Shown: positions 43,457 through 55,239 of the stretch, piece after piece
How the letters are laid out: the number at the start of each line of letters is the position of its first letter
Numbering within the stretch: position 1 is the first letter of the stretch
NCBI GenBank assembly: GCA_022457155.1
Contig: JAJGOT010000194.1
Span: 782,501-846,500, forward strand
Direction: 5' to 3'
DNA: 64,000 nt
Origin: Cladopsammia gracilis
Lineage: Eukaryota; Cnidaria; Anthozoa; Scleractinia; Dendrophylliidae
The notes under the pieces: generated by a model
Databases searched by the model: none
The model's input: the letters and a program-made list of their open reading frames with translations, nothing else
What the model was told of the DNA's origin: nothing
Program-made: the position numbers and the translations under genes

Positions 43457-44116
43457 AAAGTGATTGAAATAAAGAGTGATAATAGTCACAAGCCAGAGCT
43501 GTCATTAAGCTGTGAGGTATCTGGCAAGAAAAGGAAAAGACAGCACTAAAGTAGGCAGTCATAAACTAATTAAAGCCAAGAAAGTCTCCCATGGATGCTG
43601 GCCTAGGCGTTTAGTCATTTTCAAACCTTGAGTTGCCAATCATCTTCACTGCAGCTGCGGCCACGCAGCCAATTAATAGGTGGTTGCCAGCTACTAATAG
43701 CAGCCTTGCAATTTGTGATAGCAAACGAATAGTCGCTAATAAACATTGTTTGTGGGACGAAGAAGGAACAAAAAGATTACTGCCACTTTAAAATGATTTC
43801 TTTTCATTAATTAACTTATTAATAGTTGAGTAATCATATTGAGATAAATCTTTTTGTCATTTTCTTTGTGTATTGTTTTTTCTTTGAGATGCTAGGATCT
43901 TCATGCTACTCTACAAACTGAGTTGAAATAAAGTTATTATGTGTGAATGTAGGTATGCACCAACCCCTTGGTACAAAGGTATTGGTGTACCAATGTATTT
44001 TATATTTGCCCCCAAACTTTTTTTGCAGTTATTCATGTATTTTTAACTGCAAAAGATCCAAAGAAAATAAATAGGCAGAGAGTGAGATACCAAGTTTATA
44101 AAGCCCTTGGGATATG
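43435..44116. other. UBA6 5' flank, nothing recognised
   Basis: No clear promoter motif or 5' UTR exon. May be promoter or first intron. Confidence 0.3.
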
Positions 44117-45170
44117 GGATCGTGTTTACTGTAGGTAGCGTTGACCTATATGTCGGTCGATATATCGGTCAAGAGTCAGTTGGCACTTGGTCGTCTGTCA
44201 GTCGACATAACGGTCAAGATACCTGTCAGCCGATATATCTTTCAGCTCAACGACACTTCACAGATACCTCACCGACACTTTGTCGATACTTCACCGATAA
44301 TTCACCGAGTATCGATGGACTAAAAAAAAGGAAAAAATTTGTTATTTTATGACACTGAGCTGCAAATGAATGTAATATACAAATAATTACAGCACAGGTT
44401 GAAATTTCGGTCCCCACGTTTTCATTACCATTGTTTACCTTGATTCAACAACAATCACTGTGTCGACAAATTTTCCTATTTTGGCAAGCTCAAGTCCGCC
44501 TGTGTATCCGCTAACGACCTCGTCAATGATTGCTTTGATAGTTGTCAGAACATCGGTCAGATATTAATTAAGGGGAATGTATTGGCAGTAAATGTATTAG
44601 CAGTAATTTGTAATGTTTTTTTGATGATATATATGTTGTGGTTCAAATTTTTCTTTGGTTTGAAAATTTTCAAACCAGTTTAATTCTTATTTTCCTTTGT
44701 ATCAGATTCATTATCATATTCTGAGACAAAGGAAAACAAAAATCAGACTGGTTTGAAAATTTTCAAACCAAAGAAAAATTTGAACCACAACATATACCCG
44801 AGATGTGAGGAAGTGAGGAATTAAAAGTCGTTATAAAAAGTATACGTTTCGGTTTGTTGACGTCTTTGGTTTGTAAAGTGAGTCTGTGGGGGATGTCCAT
44901 CAGTCCATCAGTGATGAAGTTGCGGCTGTAACCTCGTTTGAGGGGTTATCAACATATGATCGAGACGCATCTCCGATATCTCGAGCTGATGTATCAACTG
45001 ACTCTCGACTGACTCTCGACGACTCAAGACCGACTGTCAACAGACTCTTGACCGACTCTTGACCGACTCTCGACCGACTCTCGACCGACTCTCGACCGAT
45101 ATATCGACCGAGTGTCGACCGATATATCAACCAACATGTCGGTCGAGGCTACTTACAGTAAACATGATCC
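44117..45170. mobile_element. 1054-bp foldback DNA element with 8-bp target duplication
   Basis: Ends GGATCGTGTTTACTG and CAGTAAACATGATCC. The flanking GGGATATG is at 44109-44116 and 45171-45178. Subterminal GGTCGATATATCGGTC-type repeats occur on both sides (the right side has a short-period CGACTCTCGACC array). A near-perfect hairpin is in the middle. No transposase. Confidence 0.85.
44630..44797. repeat. Near-perfect internal palindrome
   Basis: tatatgttgtggttcaaatt and its inverse end the arms; ttggtttgaaaattttcaaa sits in both arms. Confidence 0.85.
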
Positions 45171-45178
45171 GGGATATG

Positions 45179-46305
45179 TAAGTTTCATTAACGTTATAAT
45201 ATTATTTTAGAAATCACTAAAACGGATCTGTTTCGCAAGATGTCTGCAAATATCTGTAAATTCTATGTTTGTATACTCCGATGAGTTCTGATGACGTCAC
45301 ACTGAACATTTGCGGACACTTCAGGAAATCAACTTCTGTCTGCATGAAATCTAAGATTATTCCAGCCACAGCCCTGACTTTCTCTTTCTGTTGCCTTTAT
45401 TTTCTCTTGAAAAGATTCATGGGTGTAAAGATACTGATCAAACAAATTTGAAATTCTGGCTGACTCTGAATCATATTGGGATGAATATGGTTGCACTATC
45501 AAAGAAAAGCTTAATCAAACAACAAACAAAAAAACTAGTTCTGTTATCGCGGTCACGTGAGCTGAAAACAGCTGGAAGTTTGAGAACAATGTCACTTCCA
45601 AGTCGAAATAAACATCGAAATTTTGTGGCAACAGGTTTAAGGCATAAGAAATTAAACAGCTTAAAGCTTAGGATAAGTAGGGTAAAAATACTCTGCAATT
45701 TACAAGTTTTAAGTTTATAACAGCTGAGAGAGAATTTTAACTTTCAGGACACTGAGGGTCGACACTGCATGGAGCAAATTCTCTGAGACCGGAAGAGGTA
45801 GAAATTAAGATTTTTGGAACTATCACTGCGAACTTTGGGTCGAAAAATAAGAAATTATGGGACTAAAGAGTTTTGTTAAATTTACTGTACCTGTATATCC
45901 AGCTTATGAATAAAACTACGGCTTCTAACAAGTTACAGAAGGCATCAAACAGGGTGACAAATGCCCAACAAATGCAAAGCTGAGCGTTCTCAATCTCCCG
46001 GCTTCTCCCAGCAGGCAGCCGAGGGAGTCTGGAGAAAGTTATCAGTTCCAGACCTCTTTACGCTTTCACTTTCTTCTCCGTGTTGTTGTGTTGTTGAATG
46101 AAAGGCTGATCAAACAGCTGTGTTCTTCAATTTGAAGAAACAGAATAGCCGTATACAGCCGTCCCCCCACCCCTCAAGAAAACTCGGATTTTTTTAAGGG
46201 GGGGTGGGGGGGGTGTGGGGGGGGCGGCTCTACACATGCTATAGACTGAAGTGTAAGCCGCGGTGTTTAACTTGTAAAAATATAGCGGCTCAAAATTCTA
46301 GAGTG
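45179..46305. other. Upstream region; possible minus-strand UBA6 5' exon
   Basis: Minus-strand sequence ending CTGGATATACAG|gtacag (donor at about 45900) could be a non-coding 5' exon or part of an unrelated transcript. A G-rich run at 46197-46228 could form a quadruplex. A plus-strand 109-codon frame starting at 45391 has no recognisable motif. Confidence 0.25.
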
Positions 46306-46442
46306 AGGTGCAGGATTGCAGAAAATTAATTCATTTTTTTTTTAGAACGAAGTATGATACAATGGGATATATTGTTAGTCAATGAGATAGAAATATGATT
46401 TCCATCTCATTTTAAAACTAGTTTTCTGCAATCCTGCACCTT
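46306..46442. mobile_element. MITE with AGGTGCAGGATTGCAGAAAA ends
   Basis: The right end ttttctgcaatcctgcacct is the exact inverse; about 137 bp. Confidence 0.8.
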
Positions 46443-46847
46443 GACAACAATAAACATAAGAAACATACATTTGCAAGCGTCTCTGTTTCCCGCCATCTTT
46501 CTTGTTATTCTGCAAATAACAGGGGACAAACATGAAGAAAAATGAATAAAGTTCTGTCCGTGAAAACGGATAAGTTATTTAAGCTGCTTAACGCTGTCGG
46601 TAAACAAATCACCTCAAGGAATGTGAGAAAAACCGCCTCGTGAAAACACAGCCAGTATGTGATAGTCCAAATTAAACAAAAGAAAACAATGGAATTATAG
46701 TCTCATAGTGCGTACTGTTCTACTAACTTTTTCACGGGTTAAGTAACACCACTCTATCAAGGGATTTGGTAGTGTATTTAAGGAGTTGTCGTATGTTAAT
46801 TCGTTCTTGGTGCTCTTCGCTGGAGGCAGTTGACTTTTGTTTTTGGA

Positions 46848-47109
46848 ATGGCTCAAGATGGAGCCAGTGCTGCTGCAGTTGCTGCAATTTCGCCAGAGTT
46901 TAGCGCGTTTCTGGAAGCTCAGAAGAACGCCATCCTCTCTGCTGTTACAAGCGCATTCCGATCTTGCGTCGCAGATTTCGGTTGAAATTCAGCCAGATAA
47001 CTACGTTTTTCAAGAAAAGAGGGAACGAACAGCAGTTCAACTTTAACCGAAAGATTCTCAAGACGTCCAACGCAGCCGTTAAAGCATTGGATGGTCGTAA
47101 CATCGCATA
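46848..47109 (+). pseudogene. DIRS-like Gag fragment
   Basis: MAQDGASAAAVAAISPEFSA opens the frame and meets TGA after CVADFG. The same frame continues with FSQITTFFKKRGNEQQFNFN and a stop. The KRGNEQQF-FN block is typical of Gag-like proteins of cnidarian DIRS elements. Confidence 0.55.
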
Positions 47110-47588
47110 AACGAAGGAGGAACTTGCTGGTAAAGGTATTTCTCTACTTGTTTGCAGGATAAGAAGCTTAAAACGAGCTCTAATGCTGATCCACTTGTTT
47201 TCTTAAAGACAAATTTGCAGGACCCAAATCTTAACGCTTTCGATCACTGAATTCGAACAGGGTGTTTATAGTAGTTTTCTTTTTTTATTCAAGGAAAACT
47301 GCGTGCATGTTTTCCTTTTTGGCGTGATACCATCCAGGCGTCAGATTGTGTGCTTGACATTATCGAACATGGTTACAAAATTCTTTTCCATCAATCACCT
47401 CCACCGCATTCCTTTGAAAATAGATCTTCTGCTCTGCACCGGGATAACTTTGTTCGCGAGGCGATTTCCGAGTTGTTGGTTCGTGGTTGCATTTGAACGG
47501 TGTCAAATTACCCTCAATTTTGTAATCCGCTCGTGTAGCTGTTCAGTCTTCAGGGAAGCTTAGACGTATTTTAGATGTCTCATCTTAA

Positions 47589-48308
47589 GGTTACAGTGTA
47601 CCTTCAGATCAAACATTTATCGAAATTTTTTTTTTTGGCGTTAAAATAAAGTTTACAGAATGAACTTTCATCCAAAATAAAATTATCGAAAAATAGTGAA
47701 AATTGACGGAGAAATGACGGTATAACTTTTGTGGGGCGGAGTTTGTTTATTAAGCGATATGTTTTTTTAAGCGCCGTTTTCTCAAAGTTAATTTTTCGCT
47801 TGTTGGGGACACTTTAAAGAGCTACAACTCAAAGGAAATTTGTTCGATTTTCCTTAAATTTGGACAGAAGCTAGGCTAACATATAATCAACAAAAAGTGT
47901 CGGCGAATTTCTTAATTCCGAAAACTTTTTCGTCAAGAGCCATTTCCGTGCGATCATTCCAATTTTTTTTCTCCCCTTTTCGAAAATATTCTGTAACTTT
48001 TCACTGCAATTGAATATAGGAAATCGCCGACAGGTTTTTTTAGCGCTTCGTGTCCGGAAACCCGAGAACAAATCAAATTAGCAAAATATAATAATCGCTT
48101 TGAGTTATAGCGTTTTAAAGCTGATTCGGACGTTCGAATTTAGACGTCGTAAAAAATTCGACAATTCATTTTATTACCAAATGGTTTCCATATTTAGATA
48201 GCCAGCTCTATAAGCTTTAATTTGATATCCGGGTTTAGGTATATTAAGTGTAATCTTAATACGCTAGAGCTGTTATGCTGGAGACACCCCCGAAGGTACA
48301 CTGTAACC
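47589..48308. mobile_element. 720-bp TIR element, copy 2, TTAA target
   Basis: Ends GGTTACAGTGTACCTTC / inverse, exact TTAA on both sides (47585-47588, 48309-48312). Nearly identical to 14348-15063. A TTAA duplication is piggyBac-like. Confidence 0.88.
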
Positions 48309-48390
48309 TTAACGTCTGCATATTATCATATCGATGTTTGTGAGGATCAATCGAAATTCCTTTCGAAATTAGCCCAATTTCGATATATTA

Positions 48391-48504
48391 AAATTCAACT
48401 TGAAACAAAAGACATCACTACGAGGCTTAGGGGAATGATAGTGGGGATTTATACGGTTTATTCCCCTTAGCCTCGTAGTGATGTCTTTTGTTTTAACTTG
48501 AATT
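48391..48504. mobile_element. Short hairpin MITE inside the DIRS-like RT
   Basis: ttgaaacaaaagacatcact at the left with inverse agtgatgtcttttgttttaa at the right; about 45-bp arms. Confidence 0.8.
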
Positions 48505-48801
48505 TTGCCCCTTGGTTTGATGTCCGCTCCTTATGTCTTTACGAAGGTCATGCGCCAGTTAATGAAGTTCTGGAGAGGAAGTGGTCATTTAATATCTCGA
48601 TGATGGCTTTGGGGGGAATGTCTCGTTCTATCGTGCGAAAAGTCTCGGCTGCAAAGTCCGCCGAGATCTCGTTTCGTCCGGTTTTTCGCGGAATGACGGG
48701 CCGGAATGATCTTGGAGCCGTGCGGCCTCCAGTGAGCACGCGATAGCAAAGTGTGTTTATGTTTTCACTTTGTCTCCTTGCGTTTCGCGTGGGTGTTATG
48801 A

Positions 48802-49115
48802 TCCGGGGGGGGGGGGAACTCCCTTATAAAAATTACGGGTGTGCTCGTCGTACCTTTTAGGGGTCAAAATTTGTAGATCGGTACCGCTTAGGGTACTAAA
48901 ATCTAAAATGACCACCGCGGTACCTTTTAGGGTATTGAGCCGAAAAATATGACAGAATATGGCATGTGTTGTTTTAAAATTGGTACCTCTCAGGGCTAAA
49001 AATTATTTTGAGCCACGCCCATCAAGCGAGATTCTGGTACCTTTTAGGGTGTTTTTCGAAAATTTCCGACGCGCACCCCTGTCATTTTTATATGGGAGTC
49101 CGCCCCCACCCCGGG
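48802..49115. mobile_element. GC-capped MITE with TTATGA target duplication
   Basis: G-run at the left, CCCCACCCCGGG at the right. TTATGA is at 48796-48801 and 49116-49121. Internal repeats of taccttttagggt. Confidence 0.8.
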
Positions 49116-49253
49116 TTATGACATTTGGGAAATTTAGACAAGGGCTTCTATTTACGAGCACAAGCATCTATACTTGGATCTTCTGGTCTTTCTGTTCAAC
49201 ACATCGCCAAACTACTCGAACAAAGCGAACGGCGGCAAATTTCAGCCCGGGTA

Positions 49254-49531
49254 AGCATTAGATCCCATCCGCCTAAGCCACCTCGGACACCTTATTGAGT
49301 ACTACCCCCAGATACCACGCAGCTCTTTGCCACCCAACAATTCGTATTTAGCATGGTGCCTTCTCTTCCTAAATTCGTATGCTAATGAAGCAAAATGTAA
49401 ACAATGACGTCAGCAAAGATCGCCCTATATAAACTGCTAACTCCAACCTCCACTGAAAGCTAACCAGTTACTCAGTTATATAAGTCTCAATAAGGTGTCC
49501 TAGGCGGCTTAAGCGGATGGGATCTAATGCT
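49254..49531. mobile_element. MITE family C, copy 2
   Basis: Core CGGACACCTTATTGAG and inverse, with outer arms agcattagatcccatccgcc and inverse, unlike the outer arms of the copy at 9430-9752. Confidence 0.8.
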
Positions 49532-49726
49532 AACCCGTGCTGAAACTTGCCATGTGTTCGGCCCCCAAACCACCATTTATAACTCGTGAATACGCGAAGT
49601 GTTGAATGCGTTACACCATATGGGGAAATATGCAACTTTTCACTCTATCGATCGGCTGTAAATATTGAGCCAGTGAGGTCGTAGTCATCCGCCTTAATTA
49701 CTTCACTGATAAGGACGGCGTTGGAG

Positions 49727-49898
49727 GAAGGAAAGCACTTGAACGGATAGATGAGAGGGCCCTACAGGTACCCACACACCTTATTGAGACTTTACTATAA
49801 CGTTAATTTTTAAGTGTAAAAAAGAAAGTAAAAAATCTCCTTCAGGATTGAACCTGTGAGGCTGTGACCTCAGCTAGGCTTAGTCTTACAGAGCCGAC
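49727..49898. mobile_element. MITE family C, copy 3, left half
   Basis: The left arm (gcacttgaacggatagatga ... cacaccttattgag) and left body (attgaacctgtgag) are present. The matching right half is about 6.9 kb away at 56725-56850. Confidence 0.55.
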
Positions 49899-50154
49899 GG
49901 GGACGGCGGGGATGTTTGACGCAAGTGGTAAGGGTTTGATGGAGCTTAACGCCTGGGAGAGGGGAGGGTCTCAATTTACAATTTGGCTCACAGAGACTAT
50001 TGATTTTTATCTTTAAAATTAAATAGATACCAACTGGAGTAAACTGTGATTAGTGAAGTAATTATTATTTTTTCTTGATTTTTAGTTTGCTTCTACTTCC
50101 TGAGCGTCATTTGTACTTGGCTCACACTGTTTCAACCAGCAAGTACAGATCAAC

Positions 50155-50295
50155 CAATGACTGTCATCCTCAGCATTACAGCACGCCCAATGGTCATCCC
50201 AGTATCACAGCATGCCTAATGGTCATCCCAGTATTACAACATGCCCAGTGTTGATTGCCGGTACCACAGAACACCCAATGGTCATCTCAGTAATT
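50155..50295 (+). repeat. About 29-bp minisatellite, short allele
   Basis: Units of cacagcatgcccaatggtca plus tcccagtat; fewer units than the homologous array at 57120-57345. Confidence 0.8.
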
Positions 50296-50630
50296 TGGTC
50301 AGTCAATTCCTTGTGGGTAGGGAATGGTGGGTAAATTGAGCTCTGGATGAACCTTACATCGCATACCTCACTGATGCACACACGTTCGGTCAGAAGTCAA
50401 CGGACTTCTTATTCGGCTTAACTTAGTTGTAGTTTAATTAACTAGTGGGACCCCTGGGATGGTATCCTTTTTTCCCCTTTTTCCTTTCATTTGGGCCTTG
50501 GGTTTCTTTACACCTTATTCGAGTACTGTGTTCGATCGGCTCTTTTTTTCTCCGAATCTGATTCGGCTTCACTTCGGCTTTCTTCGGAAATGCTTTTTTG
50601 TCGTCGTTGTCATTTCGTTCTCCCGCTTAG

Positions 50631-50891
50631 TTGCGCGAAATTAAGTTGATCAAATACGTTTCACTTGACAGTCCAAGCGCTGTATTAAGTGAAGCTTTCT
50701 TTCTCTTTTCTTTCTCTTTCTCTTTCTTCCGTAAGATTCATCCAGATATGTTAATTATGACAAGGCTTAGAAAACTGGAGGCTGCAGGCCATTCAACTGT
50801 TGGAAGGAGACCTTATTTGGCCACTCCTTACAGGTTTAGTGGCCTCTCCAGTGACAGGCAGATAGTTAGGCAGGCTGCCATTTTTGGTTAG
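50631..50891 (+). other. Open frame of unknown meaning, copy 1
   Basis: 86 codons, open in both duplicates (the other at 57673-57933), with only two changes, S/R and I/V. Includes RLRKLEAAGHSTVGRRPYLA and TPYRFSGLSSDRQIVRQ. No family recognised. Phe/Ser-rich start. Recent duplication alone could explain conservation. Confidence 0.25.
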
Positions 50892-51127
50892 CTATTACCT
50901 CTTTGAAATTGGCTACACAACAAAATTGGCTCACAAAACGATAGATTTTGACATTTGCACGGCATTTAGTTCAAAAACCAAAAAGCAATGAAGGCTCTAT
51001 ACGACGTTACAAACAGAGGGAATAGCACTGCTAAATTTGCCAGCGTAGATTGGATTACAGGCTAATCGTGACTTTTTAGCTCTTGGGGTATAATGGGACA
51101 ATGCACACACCATAGTGTAGATCGTTT

Positions 51128-51348
51128 TCAAATTCGCCACTCCAGAAACTGCGGGGAGACTGAGCACCAGCGTTCGGCACAAGGCTTTCTGGGATCGTTT
51201 GGGTGACCCGCGTTAGTTACGATAGGTTGATGGTTTCCAAAGGCAACCGTTAACCAATCATAACTCGTATTAGTCACCCAAACTATCACTAAAATCTTAG
51301 TTCCAGAAGCTGATGCTCAGTCTCCCCACGGTTTCTGGAGTGGCGAAT
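51128..51348. repeat. Hairpin inside the duplication
   Basis: aattcgccactccagaaact at the left and the inverse ending in ggagtggcgaatt at the right. Also present at 58178-58400, so it predates the duplication. Confidence 0.75.
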
Positions 51349-53474
51349 TGTAAGCGTACGTAGCCTTCAACGCCATAGTAATCATTGGATCAAGTTGGAA
51401 TCGGGGGTCGGTCGGTCAGTCAACAAAGTTGATAGATAGCCAAGGAACATAGGATACAGCTGTTTTAACAGTAATGTTGTTAGACAAGCTTCAAGAGACG
51501 AATGCGAAAAAGCAAAAAGTGGATTTTATCTGAATTGGACTCCGTTTATGCATTTTAATAACGCCATCGAGAAAACGTGACACTGACCGACCGACACACA
51601 TTTCCAAGAAGACGTTGTTACCTCATCAAGATGATCACAGACAGCGTCCGATTTACCAGCGACGCACGCCCACGACGAACATGGATGAGCAGTCGGTAGG
51701 TGACAACCGCTGGCTTGAGGTACGTAGGGCTCATTAACTACGTGGTAAATAAAGTTGGAAATTAAAGTCTGGCAGTGTGTTCATTTATTGTTCTACGTGA
51801 TACAGCCACGAAGCTGTATCACCACAGGAGATAACACCAGTTCACAATCATTGCTTAAATCGTGTTTCGTGAAGTCGTGTCGGTGAATCTGACGGTAACC
51901 TTTGACAAGTAGCATGTTAAAAGATAGCAATAATTGTGATCGGTGTTATCTTCTACATAAGCTCGGTCCGGCTTTCGATCCGAAATTTCGATATTTTCGC
52001 TTTCGATCTCTTTATTTTATCGGCTGTTCTATTTTGTTTACCAATTCGGCCCGAATTCGAAAACAAAATAGTTTGCAATTCAACTGAGGACATTTGAAGT
52101 CTTGGTATCGAGAAAGTCTCGATAGCAAACTGAGAGATGACCCCTGCATACCGTCTAGGGGACCCTGGAGTATTCCTTTACAAAATATTCTTCGGTTTCC
52201 TGGACGCTAAATGTTTCACGTAGGAGCGCACCCCCTCATGGATAGTTAATAGGACTGTGTCATATTTAAAGTGTAAAAACTCTGTATTAAAAAATAAAAA
52301 TAAAATAATAAAACTTAAAAACCTGGTGTGTCTTGTGTCTTTATTCTAAAACATTATCTATTTAGCTAAGTGAGCAACAATACTAACGGATGGTTTTATT
52401 TCAGAGACAATACTAACCCAATGATTACATTTCAGGAAAGAAACGCCATTTTTTTTCTTCAAATGAGTCAACTTCTTTTTTCGGCGAAACGCTCAGCTAC
52501 ATCCGAAACCGTCCCATTTTTTCTTCGGCGCAGCTTCTACACATTCGACAAAATGGAACACGTACTTCAACTTGCGATCGCTAGCGCATAGCGGTGTAAC
52601 AAAATGACAGGAGTGTAAGCCATCTTACGTGGCGCTTTTTTGTTGGAAATAAAATTTGAAAAAACAGTTTGTCAGTGTGTTATTTGCGTCATTTGAGACT
52701 TGCTTCACAAGTAACTTTCTAATCTTTAAGCAACAATCGACGAATCCGGCTCAACTTGTACTTATTAGGCATTCTCAAAAGAGTACATTACAGTGTGCAA
52801 ACCATGTGATAACAAATGTGACTGTAAAAAAAGATAGAAAATAAAAGTATGTTTACTGTGCTTAGCAAATTATGTTTTTATTTTAAGAACATTGTATAAG
52901 TTATAATGATGATGATAATAAAACGCAATTGAAAATAAAAGTTCGCCAACTGGTGGTTTTTTTTTGTGTCGTGTGTGTGTGTTTTTTTAACAACTAATAG
53001 TTTAATTTCAGGAAAATCTCGCAGTATCCAAACAGAGATTTTTTTTGGTCAGTCAGACATCGCTACTGAACTACCTTTTTATCCTTTTTTGGTGTGCGAA
53101 ATCAAGACGCATATGAAGCCTTTTGACGGTCATAACAAAGGTCATTAAACGAATCACCATTGAACGATAGCAGAGAGCCCCTGCGAAGTGCTTCTTTTTT
53201 AAATGGCTTTATCCTTTTTTGGTGTGGGAAATCAAGACGCATATGGAGCCTTTTGACGGTAACTACAAGGTCATTAAACGAATCACAACAACGACAGCAG
53301 AGAGGGAAGTGCAGTAATGATCGTGTGAAGAGAAAGTCTTTAGAAGAACCATAATTTCAATTACGATTGTAGCCCACATGTTTTAGGTTAAATATTGATA
53401 TGAGTTTCTTTTAGTTAATAAGTGAGCAGGACCAATACCCTCCAGCTACGGCCAATCAGAGGCAAAATCCAAAC

Positions 53475-54685
53475 TAACAATGCAAATATGACGTTGGAAC
53501 GCAGACTGGAATGTAAGTTGTATCCTTTTATTGACAAAATCGCCACACTCGCCTTTTCCGTAGGTTAACAACTTCTGGCTTCAATGGGATTCAAACCCAA
53601 TTTACTATGGTGCTGATTCAATATACTCAGCAACCACTGGTGACAGAGGATAAAAAAGAGCCCGACAAATATGTGGCTTCAATGGGATTCAAACGGCCCA
53701 ATGACCTCTTTGTTACTGCTGCAATATGTTCTCTATGCTAATTGAGGTGATGTGAACTGTTATGTCTTATATAAGGGGCCACTGGAAGAGAGAGGTAAAA
53801 GCTCGGACTAAAATTTGTTGCTTCAACGGGATTCAAACCCAAAGACCGCTTTGTTCCTGCGCAGTTTCAATACTAACTCATGTGATATGTTATATTACGG
53901 GCTATAATGCTCTCCATACTAACTGAGGTGACGTTATAAAGGGGTTGCAATGTTCTCTATACTAACAATTAATTCATCAGGTCCAGATTCACATGACATT
54001 ACAATACCTATCCTGTTGGTGTCCGACCTTTGTTCGCTGTCAGTTCTTCCAGAAGTCAGTGTTTCGATGTGTTTTAAAACCAGGTACCATAATCTCTACC
54101 TCTTTTTGGACCTACATATGATCACTTTGCATCTATGCAGATAAATAAAGCACGCCAGTTGGAGAAAACTAACGTCTGAATTTGGAATATGACCAACGAT
54201 AAATGAAGTAGCCAGGGATATCCCACACACTTTACGTTACAGAAATTAAGATACATTCCACCCTGATGCCCCAATAGGCTACGAATGGAACCAGTCACGG
54301 TGGATCCAGACCCTATCGTATGGGGTGGGGCTGGGCAGAGTGAATTATATGGGGGTTGGGGGAATAAGGCCGGGCCGGTCGGAATGAAAATGTTAGAGAC
54401 TGGGGGACCTTATATTTTTGCAAGATAAGGAGAACGGGCAGTGGCGGATCTGGGGAAGGGGGCCAAGCGAGGGGGGGGGGGGGGGGGTTGGGTTGGGGGA
54501 CAGTGTTAGGGTATAGAAAAGGGATAGTAGTGCATTTATAGGAAATCCTGACAAAATACTGGTGGGCATCTGATGGACTCGATGCACCACTTGCAGGGAG
54601 GAGGGGGACAGTAGTTATACTCTTAGTCTTGTCATGCTGATTTACCTCCTTTTCCTCTCTTGCAGGAGAAGCTATTACCACCTGA
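53475..54685. repeat. 1.2-kb subunit, copy 1 unit 1
   Basis: Starts at aatgcaaatatgacgttgga; contains repeated GGGATTCAAACCCA boxes and exon-like block a (53981-54083). Related units start near 54690, 60540, 61760 and 63440. Confidence 0.75.
53981..54083 (+). other. Exon-like block a, copy 1
   Basis: 103 nt between aattcatcag| and |gtaccat. Translates in phase 2 as PDSHDITIPILLVSDLCSLS and VLPEVSVSMCFKTR. Open here, at 61050-61152 and at 62426-62528; a TAG breaks the copies at 55134 and 63885. Confidence 0.3.
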
Positions 54686-54724
54686 CTCTCAATGCAAAGA
54701 TGACATTGGAACACAGACTGGACT
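54666..54724 (+). other. Exon-like block b, copy 1
   Basis: 59 nt after a strong pyrimidine-rich acceptor (cctctcttgcag|G), donor-like |gtaact. Translates as RSYYHLTLNAKMTLEHRLD when joined to block a. Homologues at 61737-61795 (donor gtaagt) and 63420-63478. Confidence 0.3.
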
Positions 54725-55239
54725 GTAACTAGTATCCTTTTGGGGACAAAATCATCACACTCGCCTCAACTGTAGGTTAACAACTTACAGCTCCCTGTTG
54801 GCTTCAAAGGGATTCAAACCCAATGAACCATGGTGCTGACTCAATATACTCAGCAGCCACTGACAGAGGATGGGAAAAAAGCTTGACAAAATTATGTGGC
54901 TTCAATGGGATTCAAACCCAATTAGCTTTTTTTTTTGGTTGATGCAATGGTATCAGTACTAGCTGTGAAAAGAGGCTAAAGGAAGACAGCAGGTGAAAAG
55001 CCTGGACTAAAATCTGTGGCTTAAACGGGATTCAAACCCAAAGACATGTTACTTCTGCAATGTTTTCCATACTTAGGTGACATGTTATATAAAGGCGTTA
55101 CAATGTTCTCCACGCTAACTATTATTTCATCAGATCCAGATTCACATGATATGACAATACCTATCCTGTTAGTGTCCGACCTTTGTTAGCTGTCAGTTCT
55201 GCCAGAAGTCAGTGTTTCGATATGTTTCCAACTAGCTAG

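Larger units (their letters stand above)
47320..48600 (+). pseudogene. DIRS-like reverse transcriptase, split in three
   Basis: WRDTIQASDCVLDIIEHGYK, then DNFVREAISELLVRGCI and NPLVAVQSSGKLRRILDVSHL before the first insertion; SAYYHIDVCEDQSKFLS between insertions; ILPLGLMSAPYVFTKVM after the second. These correspond in order to RT motifs up to the PxGLxSAPxVFTK box. Confidence 0.75.
46848..48780 (+). mobile_element. Decayed DIRS-like retroelement with nested insertions
   Basis: A Gag-like piece (46848-47109), then RT pieces at about 47320-47588, 48313-48390 and 48505-48600, separated by DNA-element insertions 47589-48308 and 48391-48504. Many stops. The family differs from the intron-4 Ngaro-like element. 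Confidence 0.7.

Noticed and set aside
44457..44560. Minus-strand exon-like stretch (AIIDEVVSGYTGGLELAKIG...) with a gtaaac donor whose phase would fit UBA6 exon 2
   Set aside because: No in-frame ATG before an upstream stop. It lies wholly inside the foldback element 44117-45170, and exon 1 at 43154-43197 gives the correct E1 N-terminus (DDSLYS).
45391..45720. 109-codon plus-strand open frame upstream of UBA6
   Set aside because: Lys/Leu/Ser-rich with no domain, no family resemblance and no splice context.
54313..54714. 133-codon minus-strand Pro-rich open frame, with relatives at 61465-61785 and 62835-63107
   Set aside because: The proline runs come from G-runs on the plus strand; frame and length differ between duplicates.
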